64,000 nt of DNA, from the NCBI RefSeq assembly GCF_016806835.2, contig NZ_CP086111.1, forward strand, positions 3,589,471-3,653,470, written 5' to 3'. The notes below the pieces were generated by a model. The model had not been told where the DNA came from and made no database searches. It worked only from the letters and a program-made list of their open reading frames with translations. The translations under genes and the position numbers were made by a program. Origin of the DNA: Skermanella rosea (GTDB lineage: Bacteria; Pseudomonadota; Alphaproteobacteria; Azospirillales; Azospirillaceae). The stretch's first letter is position 1; the number at the start of each line of letters is the position of its first letter. Positions 1 to 9,137 of this stretch are shown piece by piece.

Positions 1-272
1 GACCGGTAATTGGTGCCGATATAGCTGTCGTCGCCCAGTAACCAGATGCGCTGCTCGATGATGTGGCGTTCCAGCGGCGCGTCGTCGCGGAAGTCGGGGA
101 TGATCCGCTCCAGCGCGTCGGCATACATGATCGCGCCCTGGACGTTCTTGGAGCCGGAATATTCGCCGCGCTCGATCTGCAGGACCTTCAAGCCACCCTT
201 GGCCAGGGTGTACGCCGCCGAGTTGCCGGAAGGTCCGGCGCCGACGACGATGGCATCAAACTTCTCTACCAT
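1..272 (-). CDS. fixC: FixC flavoprotein, electron transfer to nitrogenase (N-terminal part, cut by window edge)
   Basis: Only the first 90 codons are in the window. The protein starts [20 protein letters not shown], a Rossmann FAD-binding GxGxxGxxA signature, and continues with a segment ending in a conserved acidic/basic FAD contact, typical of the FixC/ETF-quinone-oxidoreductase family. FixC works with FixA, FixB and usually FixX at the membrane, bifurcating electrons from NADH to quinone and to the ferredoxin/flavodoxin that feeds nitrogenase. It follows fixB by 26 bp and is the last gene visible in the fixABC operon; fixX, normally next, would lie outside the window. The assignment rests on the FAD motif plus fixAB context. 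Confidence 0.93.
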   Translation of the reverse strand, partial: MVEKFDAIVVGAGPSGNSAAYTLAKGGLKVLQIERGEYSGSKNVQGAIMYADALERIIPDFRDDAPLERHIIEQRIWLLGDDSYIGTNYR

Positions 273-298
273 GTCAGGCACTCTCCTCTGGCGGGTGG

Positions 299-1402
299 TC
301 AGCTCGCCTTGCGGTTGACCAATCGGCGCTGGCGGAACTGCTCCGTCAAGGCCGGAAGAATCTGCAGCGCGTCGCCGACGATGCCGTGGTGGGCGAAGTC
401 GAAGATCGGTGCGTTGGGATCGGTATTGATCGCCAGGATCACGTCGGAATTCTCGCAGCCGACGCGATGCTGGATGGCGCCCGAGATCCCGGCGGCGATG
501 TAGAGCTTCGGGCGGACCGTCTTGCCGGTCTGGCCGACCTGCCGGTCGCTGGTGACCCAGCCGGCCTGCGTGCAGGGCCGCGACGCCCCGACCTCGGCCC
601 CCAGCACTTCGGCCAGGTCCCAGACCAGCTTGAAGTTCTCCGGCTTCTGGAGCCCCTTCCCGCCCGACACGATGATGTCGGCGAAGGCGAGCTGAGCCTC
701 CTCCTGGTCGCTGTCCGGGATGAAGTCGAGCACCTTGGTGACGAAGACCTCTTCCGCCAGGTTGGGCGTCACTTCGATGACGCGCCCGGTGCGGGTGCCG
801 TCGCGCTCGGGCATCTGCATGACGCGCGGCCGGATGGTCGCCATCTGCGGGCGATAGGCCAGCGTCTGGATGGTGCACAGCAGGGTACCGCCGAAGGTCG
901 GGCGGGTGGCTGCCAAGCTGCGGTTCTCGGCGCTGATGTCCAGCTCGGTGCAGTCGGCGGTCAGGCCGGTCAGCAGCGTGGTCGCGATGGCCCCCGCCAG
1001 GTCGCGGCCCAGCGTCGAGGCGCCCAGCAGTACGATCTCCGGCTTGAAGGTGTTGACCACGTCGGTCATCACCTTGGAATAAGGCTCGGTCCGGTACTCG
1101 GCCAGGACGGGGTCGAGCACCGTGTAGACCACGTCGGCGCCGTAGGCGATCGCCTCGCCGGTGATCTCCCGGATGAACGGGCCGGGGGCGCCCAGGATCA
1201 CCGCGCCGACCTCGACGCCCAGCTTGTCGGCCAGCTTGCGGGCCTCGCCCAGCAGTTCGTAAGAGACGGTGTGGACCTTGCCGCGCTCCTGCTCGACGAT
1301 GACCCAGACACCCTTGTAGACTTTCAACTCTTCCGGCAGTTCGAACTTGCGGCCACCGGCGGCCTTCTTGGCGGGGGGTGGATTGGCAGGCGCTTGGCTC
1401 AT
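299..1402 (-). CDS. fixB: FixB, electron transfer flavoprotein alpha subunit
   Basis: A 367-aa protein with the two-domain ETF-alpha layout: an N-terminal nucleotide-binding-like domain, then a C-terminal FAD domain carrying the segment [21 protein letters not shown] and the following SGAIQH motif that bind FAD in ETF-alpha proteins. A Pro/Ala/Lys-rich leader of about 20 residues precedes the conserved region. It pairs with FixA to make the bifurcating FixAB flavoprotein that passes electrons to FixCX and on to nitrogenase. It sits between fixA and fixC in the usual order. The length fits FixB proteins (about 350-370 aa). Confidence 0.96.
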   Translation of the reverse strand: MSQAPANPPPAKKAAGGRKFELPEELKVYKGVWVIVEQERGKVHTVSYELLGEARKLADKLGVEVGAVILGAPGPFIREITGEAIAYGADVVYTVLDPVLAEYRTEPYSKVMTDVVNTFKPEIVLLGASTLGRDLAGAIATTLLTGLTADCTELDISAENRSLAATRPTFGGTLLCTIQTLAYRPQMATIRPRVMQMPERDGTRTGRVIEVTPNLAEEVFVTKVLDFIPDSDQEEAQLAFADIIVSGGKGLQKPENFKLVWDLAEVLGAEVGASRPCTQAGWVTSDRQVGQTGKTVRPKLYIAAGISGAIQHRVGCENSDVILAINTDPNAPIFDFAHHGIVGDALQILPALTEQFRQRRLVNRKAS

Positions 1403-1510
1403 ATCGGCCTCACAGTGTCGAAATAGGGGGTCGGCGGACGTCGGATGGTCTCGGGAGCGATCGGGATCGACGGCGGCCGTGTCAGGCGCCCGCCCTCCCC
1501 GATCCGCCCT

Positions 1511-2341
1511 TCACCGGACCAGATCGTTCGCCAGCTTCGGGTAGGTGGTGAAGAGCATGTCGACCGCCGCCGCCGCCTGGGCCTCGGCGCCGCCGTCGAC
1601 CTCGATCATCTTCGCCTTCTCGGCGCGGGGCTTCGGCACGAACACCTTGGAGACGACGGTGGGCGAGCCCTTCAGGCCGACCTTGCTCTCGTCGTCGACG
1701 CAGGTGTCCTTGTTCCAGGTCTTCAGCGGGGTGCGCGCGGCCCGGAACATGTCGTCCATGGTGCCGAAGCGCATCGTGTTGGAGCCCTCCAGCATGGTGA
1801 TCATGGCCGGCAGGCGGCTCTTCAGGACCTGCACGCCGCCCTCGGAACGCCGCTGGACGGTGATCTCGCGGCTGTCGAGATTCACGTCCTCGATCTTCGC
1901 GACATAGGTCAGCTGCTGGAGATTGAGGCGCGTGGCGATGCCCGGGCCGACCTGGGCGGTGTCGCCGTCGATCGTCTGCTTGCCGCAGAACACCAGGTCG
2001 ACCGGCTCCTCCTCGTGCAGCTTCCGGATCGCGGAGGTCAGCGCGTAGGAAGTCGCCAGCGTGTCGGAGCCGGCGAACTTGCGGTCGGTCAGCAGCACCG
2101 CGTCGGTCGCCCCGAAGGATAGCGCCTTGCGCAGCGACGCCTCGGCCATGGGCGGGCCCATCGTCAGGACGGTGACCCGGCCGCCGAACCGGTCCTTCAG
2201 CCGCAGCGCCTCTTCCAGGGAGAAAAGGTCGTACGGGTTGATGATCGCCGGCACGCCCTGGCGCATGATGGTGTTGGTGACCGGATGGATCCGGATCTGG
2301 GCGCTGTCGGGCACCTGCTTGATACAGACGACGATGTGCAT
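1511..2341 (-). CDS. fixA: FixA, electron transfer flavoprotein beta subunit
   Basis: A 276-aa ETF-beta family protein beginning MHIVVCIKQVPDSAQIRI, the expected FixA N-terminus. I chose this start over an in-frame ATG 42 bp upstream because homologous sequence begins here. Conserved ETF-beta pieces are visible: NPYDLFSLEEALRLKDRFGG, LSFGATDAVLLTDR, and the VFCGKQTIDGDTAQVGPGIA nucleotide-binding loop. FixA forms the NADH-oxidising half of the FixAB bifurcating flavoprotein. First gene of a fixABC unit that has its own -24/-12 promoter and NifA site upstream, separating it from nifW. Confidence 0.96.
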   Translation of the reverse strand: MHIVVCIKQVPDSAQIRIHPVTNTIMRQGVPAIINPYDLFSLEEALRLKDRFGGRVTVLTMGPPMAEASLRKALSFGATDAVLLTDRKFAGSDTLATSYALTSAIRKLHEEEPVDLVFCGKQTIDGDTAQVGPGIATRLNLQQLTYVAKIEDVNLDSREITVQRRSEGGVQVLKSRLPAMITMLEGSNTMRFGTMDDMFRAARTPLKTWNKDTCVDDESKVGLKGSPTVVSKVFVPKPRAEKAKMIEVDGGAEAQAAAAVDMLFTTYPKLANDLVR

Positions 2342-2392
2342 CCCGCTATCCTCTCGACTGGTGGCCCCTCGGGGCTTGCTCAACTCGGTCTA

Positions 2393-2408
2393 TGCAGGGG
2401 CCGTGCCA
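2393..2408 (-). promoter_or_regulatory. sigma-54 (-24/-12) promoter of fixABC
   Basis: On the minus strand the sequence reads TGGCACGGCCCCTGCA, matching the sigma-54 consensus with GG and GC ten bases apart. It lies about 50 bp upstream of the fixA ATG and is served by a perfect NifA-type activator site about 105 bp further upstream, so fixABC is probably induced with the nif genes. Confidence 0.88.
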
Positions 2409-2498
2409 ACGTGAAAAACACCAGGGCAGAGGCAGTAAGTCATTGATTTAGATACGCTTTTTCGAAAGAAGCCGGATACGGGCCCTTGCGGCGGCACT

Positions 2499-2514
2499 TG
2501 TCGGCTAACCGACA
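2499..2514. promoter_or_regulatory. NifA upstream activator sequence for fixABC
   Basis: Perfect TGT-N10-ACA site (TGTCGGCTAACCGACA on plus), itself an almost perfect palindrome. It lies between nifW and fixA, centred about 105 bp from the -24/-12 element, the usual distance for a DNA-looping NifA site. Confidence 0.85.
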
Positions 2515-2537
2515 GGAGCCGCCGCTTGTCGGCTTTC

Positions 2538-2873
2538 TCACCGGGCGCCGGACAGTGTCAGGCTGTCCAGGGAGACGAAGCTGGCGTTGTGCCGTTCGGC
2601 CTGGTCCTTGTGGACCTTGAAGACCTTCTCGGCGATGGCGTCGGACTTGACGAAATCCTGGTACGCCTGCGTGATCAACATCTTGTACCGGTCGCGCAGC
2701 AGATCCTCGGCAAGGCTCTCCAGGTTGGGCTCCTCGGCCAAGTAGTCATGGAAGCGCTGAAGGATGTGCAGGCGGTTGACATGGACGACCCGCGCGTCGA
2801 AATCGATCCCGAAGAACCGCAGGAAGTCTTCGGCGGTGTTCAGATCATCCAAGTCGTCCTGGAAGCTGCTCAT
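2538..2873 (-). CDS. nifW: NifW, nitrogenase-stabilising/protective protein
   Basis: A 111-aa protein of the NifW family, recognised from the start (LDDLNTAEDFLRFFGIDFD) and the conserved core VVHVNRLHILQRFHDYLA. NifW helps maturation and oxygen protection of the MoFe protein; its biochemical role is not fully settled. It is the last gene of the iscA-nifUSV-cysE-nifW block, 34 bp after cysE. The length matches family members (about 100-115 aa). Confidence 0.95.
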   Translation of the reverse strand: MSSFQDDLDDLNTAEDFLRFFGIDFDARVVHVNRLHILQRFHDYLAEEPNLESLAEDLLRDRYKMLITQAYQDFVKSDAIAEKVFKVHKDQAERHNASFVSLDSLTLSGAR

Positions 2874-2907
2874 GGGGGAATTCCTGTCGGTGAGGAGTTT
2901 GTGAGGA

Positions 2908-3735
2908 TCAATGTTCGCAGCCCGGCAGCTCGCAGCCGGGCTGGTCGCAACTGTTGCCGCACCGCGCGCAGACGATGCCTTCCATGGCCTGGCTCAGCTC
3001 GCCGACGACCTCGGCGGCGGTGTGCTCGTCCAGGCGGTTCTCGATCTTGTTGATGTGCTCGATCAGGCAGGCGAGCGCGCGGCCGACCGGGTCCGGCATC
3101 AGGTGATGGTCGAGGTCGATTCCATGGTCGGCGATGCGCCGCTCGATCGGCTTGACGATCCGGCCGGGAATGCCGACGACGGTCATCTCCGCCGGGACGT
3201 CCTTTGTCACGACCGAGTTGGCGCCGACTCTGCCGTTGCGGCCGATGGTGATCGGCCCCAGGATCTTGGCCCCCGCCCCGCACATCACGCCGTCCTCCAG
3301 CGTGGGATGGCGCTTGCCCTTGTTCCAGCTGGTGCCGCCCAGTGTGACGCCATGATAGAGGGTCACGTCGTCGCCTACCTCGGCGGTCTCGCCGATGACC
3401 ACGCCGGCACCGTGATCGATGAAGAAGCGCCGGCCGATTGTGGCTCCGGGATGGATGTCGATGTTGGTGACCATGCGCGCCAGATAGCTGACGAAGCGCG
3501 CCGGCCAGCGGACGTTGCGGCGCCACAGCGCATTGGCGACGCGGTGCGCGATGATGGCGTGGATGCCCGGATAGCAGGTCAGGACGTCGAAGGTGTTGCG
3601 CGCCGCCGGGTCGCGGTCGGCGACGCATTCCACGTCCTCGCACAGCAGGCTCCAGATGCTCCGTTCCGGCGGCGGCGCCGACTCCGCGGATGGCGCCCCG
3701 CTGGGCGGGGAAGATGTTTCGACGATTCCGGACAT
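2908..3735 (-). CDS. cysE: Serine O-acetyltransferase (nif-linked CysE) with Cys-rich C-terminal tail
   Basis: A 275-aa left-handed beta-helix acetyltransferase. The N-terminal helical domain is followed by hexapeptide repeats with the CysE signatures [39 protein letters not shown] and [15 protein letters not shown]. It makes O-acetylserine, the cysteine precursor, presumably raising sulfur supply for NifU/NifS cluster assembly. Between nifV and nifW in the nifUSV block, as in other diazotrophs. The last 20 residues are odd: they hold six cysteines (CARCGNSC then two more C-containing turns), a tail housekeeping CysE enzymes lack and that could bind metal or an Fe-S cluster. Function call is firm; the role of the tail is unknown. 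Confidence 0.93.
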   Translation of the reverse strand: MSGIVETSSPPSGAPSAESAPPPERSIWSLLCEDVECVADRDPAARNTFDVLTCYPGIHAIIAHRVANALWRRNVRWPARFVSYLARMVTNIDIHPGATIGRRFFIDHGAGVVIGETAEVGDDVTLYHGVTLGGTSWNKGKRHPTLEDGVMCGAGAKILGPITIGRNGRVGANSVVTKDVPAEMTVVGIPGRIVKPIERRIADHGIDLDHHLMPDPVGRALACLIEHINKIENRLDEHTAAEVVGELSQAMEGIVCARCGNSCDQPGCELPGCEH

Positions 3736-3756
3736 GCCGGGCCTCCCGGTTTCAGG

Positions 3757-4914
3757 TCAGGATGCCAGGACGGCCGACGGCTCGCCCGGGGCGGCGTCGC
3801 GGCGGAACTGGAGGAGTTCGTCCGGGGTCGGCGGTCGCTTGAAGGCGCCGGCCACCCGGCGCACCCGCGGCAGGATCGCCTGCGCCTCGCCGTCGCTCAG
3901 CTGGATTCCCAGGCCAGCGAACGCCAGCTTGACCCCGGCCGAGCCGGAATGCTTGCCCAGCACGATGCTGTGCCGGCGGCCGACCTCCGCCGGGTCGAAC
4001 CCCTGGTAGGTCAACGGGTCGCGCAGCAGGCCGTCCACATGGATGCCGGCCTCATGGGTGAAGACGGCGCCGCCGACGATGCTCTTGTTGATCGGCACCG
4101 GCCGGTCGGACGCGCTCGCCACCAGCTCCGAGATGGCCGGCAGGCGCATCGCCGCGATCCCGGTATCGGTGCCGTAGAGATGGCGGAGGCCCATCACGAT
4201 CTCCTCCAGGGCCGCGTTGCCGGCACGCTCGCCCAGGCCGTTGACGGTGGTGTTCACATGGGTGGCCCCGCCGCGGACCGCGGCCAGCGAGTTGGCGGTG
4301 GCGAGGCCCAGGTCGTCGTGGGCATGGATCTCGATCTCCAGGTCGGTGCGGGCGCGCAGCGCCTGGATGAAACCGTAGGTCTGGAACGGGTCGAGCACGC
4401 CCAGCGTGTCGGCGAAACGGTAGCGCCGGGCACCGGCTGCCTGCGCCGTCTCCGCGACCCGCGCCATGAAGTCGGGATCGGCGCGGGAGCTGTCTTCGCC
4501 GCCGAAGCCGACCTCCAGCCCCAGGTCGCGGGCGGTCCGGATCTGGCGGTCGATCTGGGCCAGCGCCCAGGCCCGGTCTCGGCCCAGCTTGCGCTGGATA
4601 TGGATGTCGGACACCGGCATCGACATGTTGACGAACGGGACTCCGCAGGTGGCGGCCTCCCGCAGGTCGTCGGCCCGCATGCGGCACCACACCATCAGGC
4701 GCGCCCGGCCCAGTCCGGCGGCGGCCACCGCGCGAATGCTCTCGCGCTCCTCCTCGCCCATGGCGGGAATGCCGATCTCCAGCTCGGGAACGCCCGCGGC
4801 GTCCAGCGCGCGGGCGATCGCGATCTTCTCCTCGACGGTGAAGGCGACGCCGGCGGTCTGCTCGCCGTCGCGCAGCGTGGTGTCGTTGATCGTCACGGAG
4901 CTCGGCTCGGGCAT
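3757..4914 (-). CDS. nifV: Homocitrate synthase NifV
   Basis: A 385-aa member of the HMGL-like/DRE-TIM metallolyase family. Near the N-terminus, [14 protein letters not shown] gives the divalent-metal and catalytic residues; [19 protein letters not shown] supplies the metal-binding HxH, and [14 protein letters not shown] is the C-terminal signature. NifV condenses acetyl-CoA with 2-oxoglutarate to homocitrate, the organic ligand of FeMo-co. It follows nifS after a strong hairpin and precedes cysE by 21 bp. The length matches NifV (about 380 aa) rather than the longer LeuA. Confidence 0.96.
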   Translation of the reverse strand: MPEPSSVTINDTTLRDGEQTAGVAFTVEEKIAIARALDAAGVPELEIGIPAMGEEERESIRAVAAAGLGRARLMVWCRMRADDLREAATCGVPFVNMSMPVSDIHIQRKLGRDRAWALAQIDRQIRTARDLGLEVGFGGEDSSRADPDFMARVAETAQAAGARRYRFADTLGVLDPFQTYGFIQALRARTDLEIEIHAHDDLGLATANSLAAVRGGATHVNTTVNGLGERAGNAALEEIVMGLRHLYGTDTGIAAMRLPAISELVASASDRPVPINKSIVGGAVFTHEAGIHVDGLLRDPLTYQGFDPAEVGRRHSIVLGKHSGSAGVKLAFAGLGIQLSDGEAQAILPRVRRVAGAFKRPPTPDELLQFRRDAAPGEPSAVLAS

Positions 4915-4967
4915 CGCGGCGCACCCCTGGGTCAGGCGGAGGAATCACGAGGATGGGGAAAACCGAA

Positions 4968-4998
4968 GGGGCGCCGGCCGGCAGCATGCCGGCGCCCC
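4968..4998 (-). terminator. Hairpin between nifS and nifV (attenuator or processing signal)
   Basis: Perfect 11-bp inverted repeat (arms 4968-4978 and 4988-4998) with a 9-base loop. Read on the minus strand, the second arm is followed by TTCGGTTTTCCCC, a short T-rich run. It could cause partial termination downstream of nifS, or protect the 3' end of the nifUS part of the message. nifV has no visible -24/-12 element of its own. Confidence 0.6.
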
Positions 4999-5008
4999 TC
5001 CCGCAGGA

Positions 5009-6205
5009 TCAGGAATAAACGGGCTGGAAGCCGGCCGCGGCCCCCTGTCCGGTCCAGTAGGGCGACAGCTTGCGCAGCCGCTCGATGATGCCGGGCATGA
5101 CCCGGATCACCGTATCGACCTCCTCCGCCGTGGTGTCGCGCGACAGGGAGAACCGGGTGGCGCCGTGGGCCGCCGTGTAGGGCACGCCCATCGCCCGCAT
5201 CACGTGGCTCGGCTCCAGCGAGCCGGACGTGCAGGCCGATCCGGAGGACGCGGCGATGCCCTCCTCGTTCAGCAGCAGCAGGATCGCCTCGCCCTCGATG
5301 AACTCGAACGCGATGTTGGCGGTGTTGGGCAGGCGGTTGGCCGGGTTGCCGGTGACGAAGCAGTTGGGGATCGCCTCGACCAGCGCCGTCTCCAGGCGGT
5401 CGCGGAGCGCCGCCACCTGGGTCCGCTCGATGGGCAGGGACTCGCGGGCCAGTTCGCACGCCTTGCCCAGCCCGACGATGGCCGGCGCGTTCTCGGTGCC
5501 GGCACGGCGGCCGCGCTCCTGGTGGCCGCCGCGAAGCATCGGCCGGAAGCGGACCCCGCGCTTGACGTACAGCGCGCCGATGCCCTTGGGGGCATGCAGT
5601 TTGTGGCCCGACAGCGACAGCATGTCGATCGCGGAGTTCGCCAGGTCCATCGGCAACTTGCCGACCGCCTGGACGGCGTCGGTGTGGAACAAGGCGCCGA
5701 CCTTCTTCGCCATGCCGGCCAGCAGCTCGATCGGGAAGATCGTCCCCGTCTCGTTGTTGGCCCACATGATGGAGACGACGGCGACGTTCTCGGACAGGGC
5801 CGCCTCGTACCGCTCCAGGTCCAGGTTCCCCTTCCCGTCCACCGGGATGCGGTGGATCCTATAGCCTTCCTTGCTTTCGAGGAAGTCGCAGAGGCTGAGG
5901 ATGGCGGGATGCTCGACCACGGAGGTCACGATCTCCCGGCGCTTCGGATAAGCCTTCAGCGCCGACAGGATGGCCGTGCTGTCGGACTCGGTCCCGCCCG
6001 AGGTGAAGACGATCTCGGTGTCGAAGGCGGCGCCGATCAGCTTCTGCACCTCGCCGCGGGCCCACTCGATCTTGCCGCCGACCGCGGCGCCGTAGCCGTG
6101 CATCGACGACGGATTGCCGAAATGCTCCGTGAAGAACGGCATCATCTCCGCGACGACGGCCGGATCGACCCGGGTGGTGGCGTTGTTGTCCAGATAGATC
6201 CCCAT
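5009..6205 (-). CDS. nifS: Cysteine desulfurase NifS
   Basis: A 398-aa class-V PLP aminotransferase-fold enzyme starting MGIYLDNNATTRVDP, the NifS/IscS N-terminus. The PLP lysine lies in LSLSGHKLHAPKGIG and the catalytic cysteine in SSGSACTSGSLEPSH. It takes sulfur from cysteine and hands it as persulfide to NifU for Fe-S cluster building. Five bases separate it from nifU upstream. The start was set at this ATG because the frame continues open far upstream without homology. A second NifS-like enzyme lies at 26304-27449; this copy is the canonical nifU partner. Confidence 0.97.
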   Translation of the reverse strand: MGIYLDNNATTRVDPAVVAEMMPFFTEHFGNPSSMHGYGAAVGGKIEWARGEVQKLIGAAFDTEIVFTSGGTESDSTAILSALKAYPKRREIVTSVVEHPAILSLCDFLESKEGYRIHRIPVDGKGNLDLERYEAALSENVAVVSIMWANNETGTIFPIELLAGMAKKVGALFHTDAVQAVGKLPMDLANSAIDMLSLSGHKLHAPKGIGALYVKRGVRFRPMLRGGHQERGRRAGTENAPAIVGLGKACELARESLPIERTQVAALRDRLETALVEAIPNCFVTGNPANRLPNTANIAFEFIEGEAILLLLNEEGIAASSGSACTSGSLEPSHVMRAMGVPYTAAHGATRFSLSRDTTAEEVDTVIRVMPGIIERLRKLSPYWTGQGAAAGFQPVYS

Positions 6206-6210
6206 GCCGC

Positions 6211-7149
6211 TCACTCCGCCGCCATCATGGTGTGAGGGATGACACGGACCAACTCGCCGAGCTTCTCGACGAGCTTGGTCTGGATGCCCTCGATCGTGAC
6301 CGACGCCATCTGGCAGCCGGAACAGGCGCCGCTGAGCCGCACATAGATGTTCTTGCCGTCGATATCGACCAGTTCGACGTCGCCGCCGTCCTGCTTCAGG
6401 TAGGGGCGCATCTCCTCCAGCGCAGCGATCACGATCTGCATGCGCTGGACGTTGCTCAGCTTCTTCGCCGGGGTGGCCGGTTTGGCCGCCTCGGGCGCGG
6501 CGAGCGGGGCGATGTCGCCCAGGCCGACCAGGGCCGGCGCCGCGGGCGCCTTCGCCGCGACCGGCTCCGGCACCTTGCCCTGCTTGGCGAGCAGGCTCTC
6601 CAGCAGGTCCTCGATCTTCTCGTGGCAGGTCTTGCAGCTGGCGCCGGCCTTCGTGTAGTTGGTGACCTGCTCCAGGGAGGTCAGGGCGTTGACCTCGACC
6701 GCGCGCTCGATCATCGCGGCGTCGACGCCGAAGCACTTGCAGATCAGTTCGCCCTCCTCGTGGTCGTCGACCCACTCCTCGCCGCGGTAGTTGGCGATGG
6801 CGGCGCGCAGCGCCTCGGCGCCCATGACCGAGCAGTGCATCTTCTCCGGCGGCAGGCCTTCCAGATAATCCGCGATGTCCTTGTTGGTGACCTGGAGCGC
6901 CTCCTCCACCGTCTTGCCGATGATCATTTCGGTCAGGGCCGAGGACGACGCGATGGCGGAGCCGCAGCCGAAGGTCTGGAAGCGGGCATCCTGGATGACC
7001 TGTGTCTCGGGCTCGACCTGGAGCATCAGGCGGAGAGCATCGCCGCAGGAAATGGAGCCGACTTCGCCGACGGCGTTCGCCTCTTCCAGGACACCGGCAT
7101 TCTTCGGGTTGAAGAAGTGCTCCTTGAGCTTGTCAGAGTAGTTCCACAT
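6211..7149 (-). CDS. nifU: NifU, modular Fe-S cluster scaffold
   Basis: A 312-aa protein with the three NifU modules. The N-terminal IscU-like domain (about 1-125) has [21 protein letters not shown] and the third scaffold cysteine in [11 protein letters not shown]. The central [2Fe-2S] BFD-like domain (about 130-180) has CKCFG and [13 protein letters not shown]. After an Ala/Pro-rich linker, the C-terminal Nfu domain (about 230-305) has [14 protein letters not shown] with CxxC. NifU assembles [4Fe-4S] clusters from NifS sulfur for NifH, NifB and the P-cluster precursors. It sits between iscA and nifS. Confidence 0.97.
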   Translation of the reverse strand: MWNYSDKLKEHFFNPKNAGVLEEANAVGEVGSISCGDALRLMLQVEPETQVIQDARFQTFGCGSAIASSSALTEMIIGKTVEEALQVTNKDIADYLEGLPPEKMHCSVMGAEALRAAIANYRGEEWVDDHEEGELICKCFGVDAAMIERAVEVNALTSLEQVTNYTKAGASCKTCHEKIEDLLESLLAKQGKVPEPVAAKAPAAPALVGLGDIAPLAAPEAAKPATPAKKLSNVQRMQIVIAALEEMRPYLKQDGGDVELVDIDGKNIYVRLSGACSGCQMASVTIEGIQTKLVEKLGELVRVIPHTMMAAE

Positions 7150-7221
7150 TGGTCTGTTCTCCTGTATCGGCCCGGTGCCGGACCGGCCTGGTATCCGAGA
7201 GGCGCAGCCTTGCCGGCGGCG

Positions 7222-7620
7222 TCAGTGATGGTGGCCGTGGCCGCACGACCCGCCCGCTTCGCCATGGCCGCCGGCGGGCTTGGAACTGCATGAGGAGGAA
7301 GAGGTGGAGAAGGATGAGCCGCAGCCGCAGGTCGATGTCGCGTTGGGGTTCTCAAACTTGAAGCCGGCGCCGCCGACGCTCTCGACATAGTCGACGACGA
7401 CGCCGTTCAGGTGCACCATGCTGCCGGCATCGATGAAGACCTTGACGTCTCCGTATTCCAGTACGGTGTCGTCCTCGCCGGCGCCGGCTTCCAGGCCCAT
7501 CTGGTACTTCAGCCCGGCGCAGCCGCCGTCCGCCACCTGGATGCGCAAGCCCTGCGCGGCGGCCGAAGCGGCCAGGACCCGCTGGAGAGTGCTTACCGCC
7601 GAATCCGTCAGCGTCACCAT
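7222..7620 (-). CDS. Nif-specific IscA/HesB-type Fe-S carrier with His-rich tail
   Basis: A 132-aa A-type carrier. Its start, MVTLTDSAVSTLQRVL, was picked over a longer frame because family homology begins here. The three cluster cysteines appear in DGGCAGLKYQM and in TSTCGCGSSF. It probably carries or delivers Fe-S clusters made on NifU. Beyond the family core the C-terminus adds a Ser-rich stretch and a Gly/His tail (SCGHGHHH) that may bind metal. First gene of the nifUSV block, with a sigma-54 promoter 45 bp upstream. Often annotated iscAnif or hesB. Confidence 0.92.
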   Translation of the reverse strand: MVTLTDSAVSTLQRVLAASAAAQGLRIQVADGGCAGLKYQMGLEAGAGEDDTVLEYGDVKVFIDAGSMVHLNGVVVDYVESVGGAGFKFENPNATSTCGCGSSFSTSSSSCSSKPAGGHGEAGGSCGHGHHH

Positions 7621-7664
7621 CGAACCTGTCTCCTTAGGACGAGATTTTTCAGGATCTTCCACAC

Positions 7665-7680
7665 AGCAAGATCCGGGCCA
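7665..7680 (-). promoter_or_regulatory. sigma-54 promoter of the iscA-nifUSV-cysE-nifW block
   Basis: Minus-strand TGGCCCGGATCTTGCT fits the -24/-12 pattern (GG-N10-GC, with TTGC at -12). It is 45 bp upstream of the iscA ATG and about 90 bp from a perfect NifA site. Confidence 0.82.
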
Positions 7681-7753
7681 TTTGCAAATCATTGATTTTG
7701 CGCGGACTTTTATTTCGAGCCCGCTGAACCGTGGCAGCTTGCCGACAGAGGCC

Positions 7754-7769
7754 TGTCGCAAACCCGACA
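7754..7769. promoter_or_regulatory. NifA upstream activator sequence for the nifUSV block
   Basis: Perfect TGT-N10-ACA (TGTCGCAAACCCGACA on plus), centred about 90 bp upstream of the -24/-12 element and located between divergent genes iscA and the TPR-like gene at 7868. Confidence 0.83.
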
Positions 7770-7867
7770 AGGCGGCGCCTTCGCGGGGACTTGCGAGAAA
7801 CAGCCTTATACCCATAAAAAATTTATGGTATTAACGGGGGGCCAACTTGCCGGCAGGAGATACCGCG

Positions 7868-8374
7868 ATGCGACAGATCGAATTCCGAATCCCCGACGGC
7901 AGGATGGCGTTCGGCGACGTCCCCGAACATATCGATGCCCGCCTTCAGGAGGCGGTGAAGGCGCGCTTGGCCGGCGACCTGGAGGCATCGGAAAGCCTGC
8001 TGTGGGAAGCGCATCATCTGGGGCCGAAGGTCCTGCCGGTGTTCTACGCCCTCTACAAGTTCTACTTCAACCAGCGCCGCCTGGACCAGGCGGAGCGCGT
8101 CGCCCTGATCGCGCTCGACGCCGCGGCCCACGTCGGCGGGTTCGATCCGGACTGGCGCAGCCTGTCCCCCGGTGCCGCCGATTGGGCTTCCGTGACCGGC
8201 GCCTCCCATTTCTATCTGTTCACCCTGAAAGCCCTGAGCTTCATCACCCTGCGCGGCGGCCGTACCGGAGAGTCGCTGGCCATGCTGGCGAAGCTCAAGG
8301 AACTGGACCCGGCCGATACCGTCGGCTACGGCGTGATCGCGACTTTGGCCGAGAGGGTCGCCGGCGGGGAATAG
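7868..8374 (+). CDS. Nif-flanking TPR-like helical protein, paralogue of the 29033-29590 product
   Basis: A 168-aa soluble protein with no signal peptide. An upstream in-frame TTG exists, but the ATG here is preceded by a good ribosome site (GGCAGGAGA) and is preferred. The middle and C-terminal parts look like helical TPR-type repeats (YALYKFYFNQRRLDQAERV; SLAMLAKLKELDPAD). The same two blocks recur in the gene at 29033-29590 inside the nifB block (YKYFLYKARLAEAL; RAMLEKVAELDPAD), so the two are paralogues. It is divergent from iscA. Function unknown; placement suggests a nitrogen-fixation accessory role, by inference only. Confidence 0.75.
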   Translation: MRQIEFRIPDGRMAFGDVPEHIDARLQEAVKARLAGDLEASESLLWEAHHLGPKVLPVFYALYKFYFNQRRLDQAERVALIALDAAAHVGGFDPDWRSLSPGAADWASVTGASHFYLFTLKALSFITLRGGRTGESLAMLAKLKELDPADTVGYGVIATLAERVAGGE

Positions 8375-8591
8375 GCAGCGCCGATCCTTCGCGCAGGCTT
8401 GCACCCCGAATATTATAGTTGTTTGTTATACATACAAATATTTGAATCGTTAGGTAATTGTCTTTCACTGATACAGTAATACCTTAAGACCTCAACAAAA
8501 GGCTGTTATAAACCCGCTCGACGCTCGTACTGCGAGGCAACCTTGTAGACTGTATCTGACTCATCTGCCAACCGACGGTCAAAAGCCGATC

Positions 8592-9128
8592 AGCCTACAG
8601 GTCGATCAGGCGATCAATACCTTCCGACTGCATACCCTGATCACGCGGAGCGACATCCGCGCGCTGATCGGCGACCCTGCCGCGATGCTGGATCAGCTTT
8701 CCCGGGAGCTGCTGGAGGTGCTGCCCATCGGACACTTCGCGACCGCCCTCTACGGCATCATCGATACGGCGGACGACACGCTGACCTATGCGGCGGCAGG
8801 CTCGACCAACCCGGTGATCGGGGATTCCACCCGCATCCGCCTGCTGGACGGCAGCGGAGTGTATCCCGGAATCTGCGACGAAGAGATCTACGACACCATC
8901 GTCGAACCCTTCCCGCCCGGTTCGTTCCTGTTCTTCTACAGCGACGCGGTGATCGAAGGCCGGTCCGCGACCGGCGTCATGCTGGGGGAAGCCGGACTGC
9001 TCGACCTGATTGCGCGGCACAGGCATTCCGAGATGGGACCGCTCATCCCCCTTGTCGCCGACGTCCTGAAAGCTTCGGGCATGCAGGTCCAGGACGACCT
9101 GACGGCGATCTGGATCGCGAGGCCGTGA
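8592..9128 (+). pseudogene. 5'-truncated PP2C/SpoIIE-type phosphatase remnant
   Basis: The frame is open from 8472 and shows PP2C-like (SpoIIE/RsbU) sequence from about 8592: an N-proximal block ending FRLHTLI, then LLEVLPIGHFATALYGII, AAAGSTNPVIG, GSFLFFYSDAVIEGRS and the C-terminal DDLTAIWIARP. The front of the catalytic domain, including the metal-binding Asp/GHG segment, and any receiver domain are absent. The only ATG in the conserved part is at 8685, which would give 147 aa. It is probably a dead remnant of a response-regulator phosphatase, although a short product is not excluded. The AT-rich leader 8395-8520 holds nothing else I recognise. Confidence 0.65.
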
Positions 9129-9137
9129 CGCCCGGCG

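Noticed and set aside
2911-5088. Long plus-strand open frame (725 codons) opposite cysE and nifV
   Set aside because: It is the reverse-strand shadow of GC-rich genes; the minus-strand frames carry clear CysE and NifV motifs and this frame has none.
7837-7850. GG-N10-GC sequence on the plus strand before the TPR-like gene at 7868
   Set aside because: Transcription would start about 7 bp before the ATG, downstream of the evident ribosome site, and the -24 half is only a run of G.
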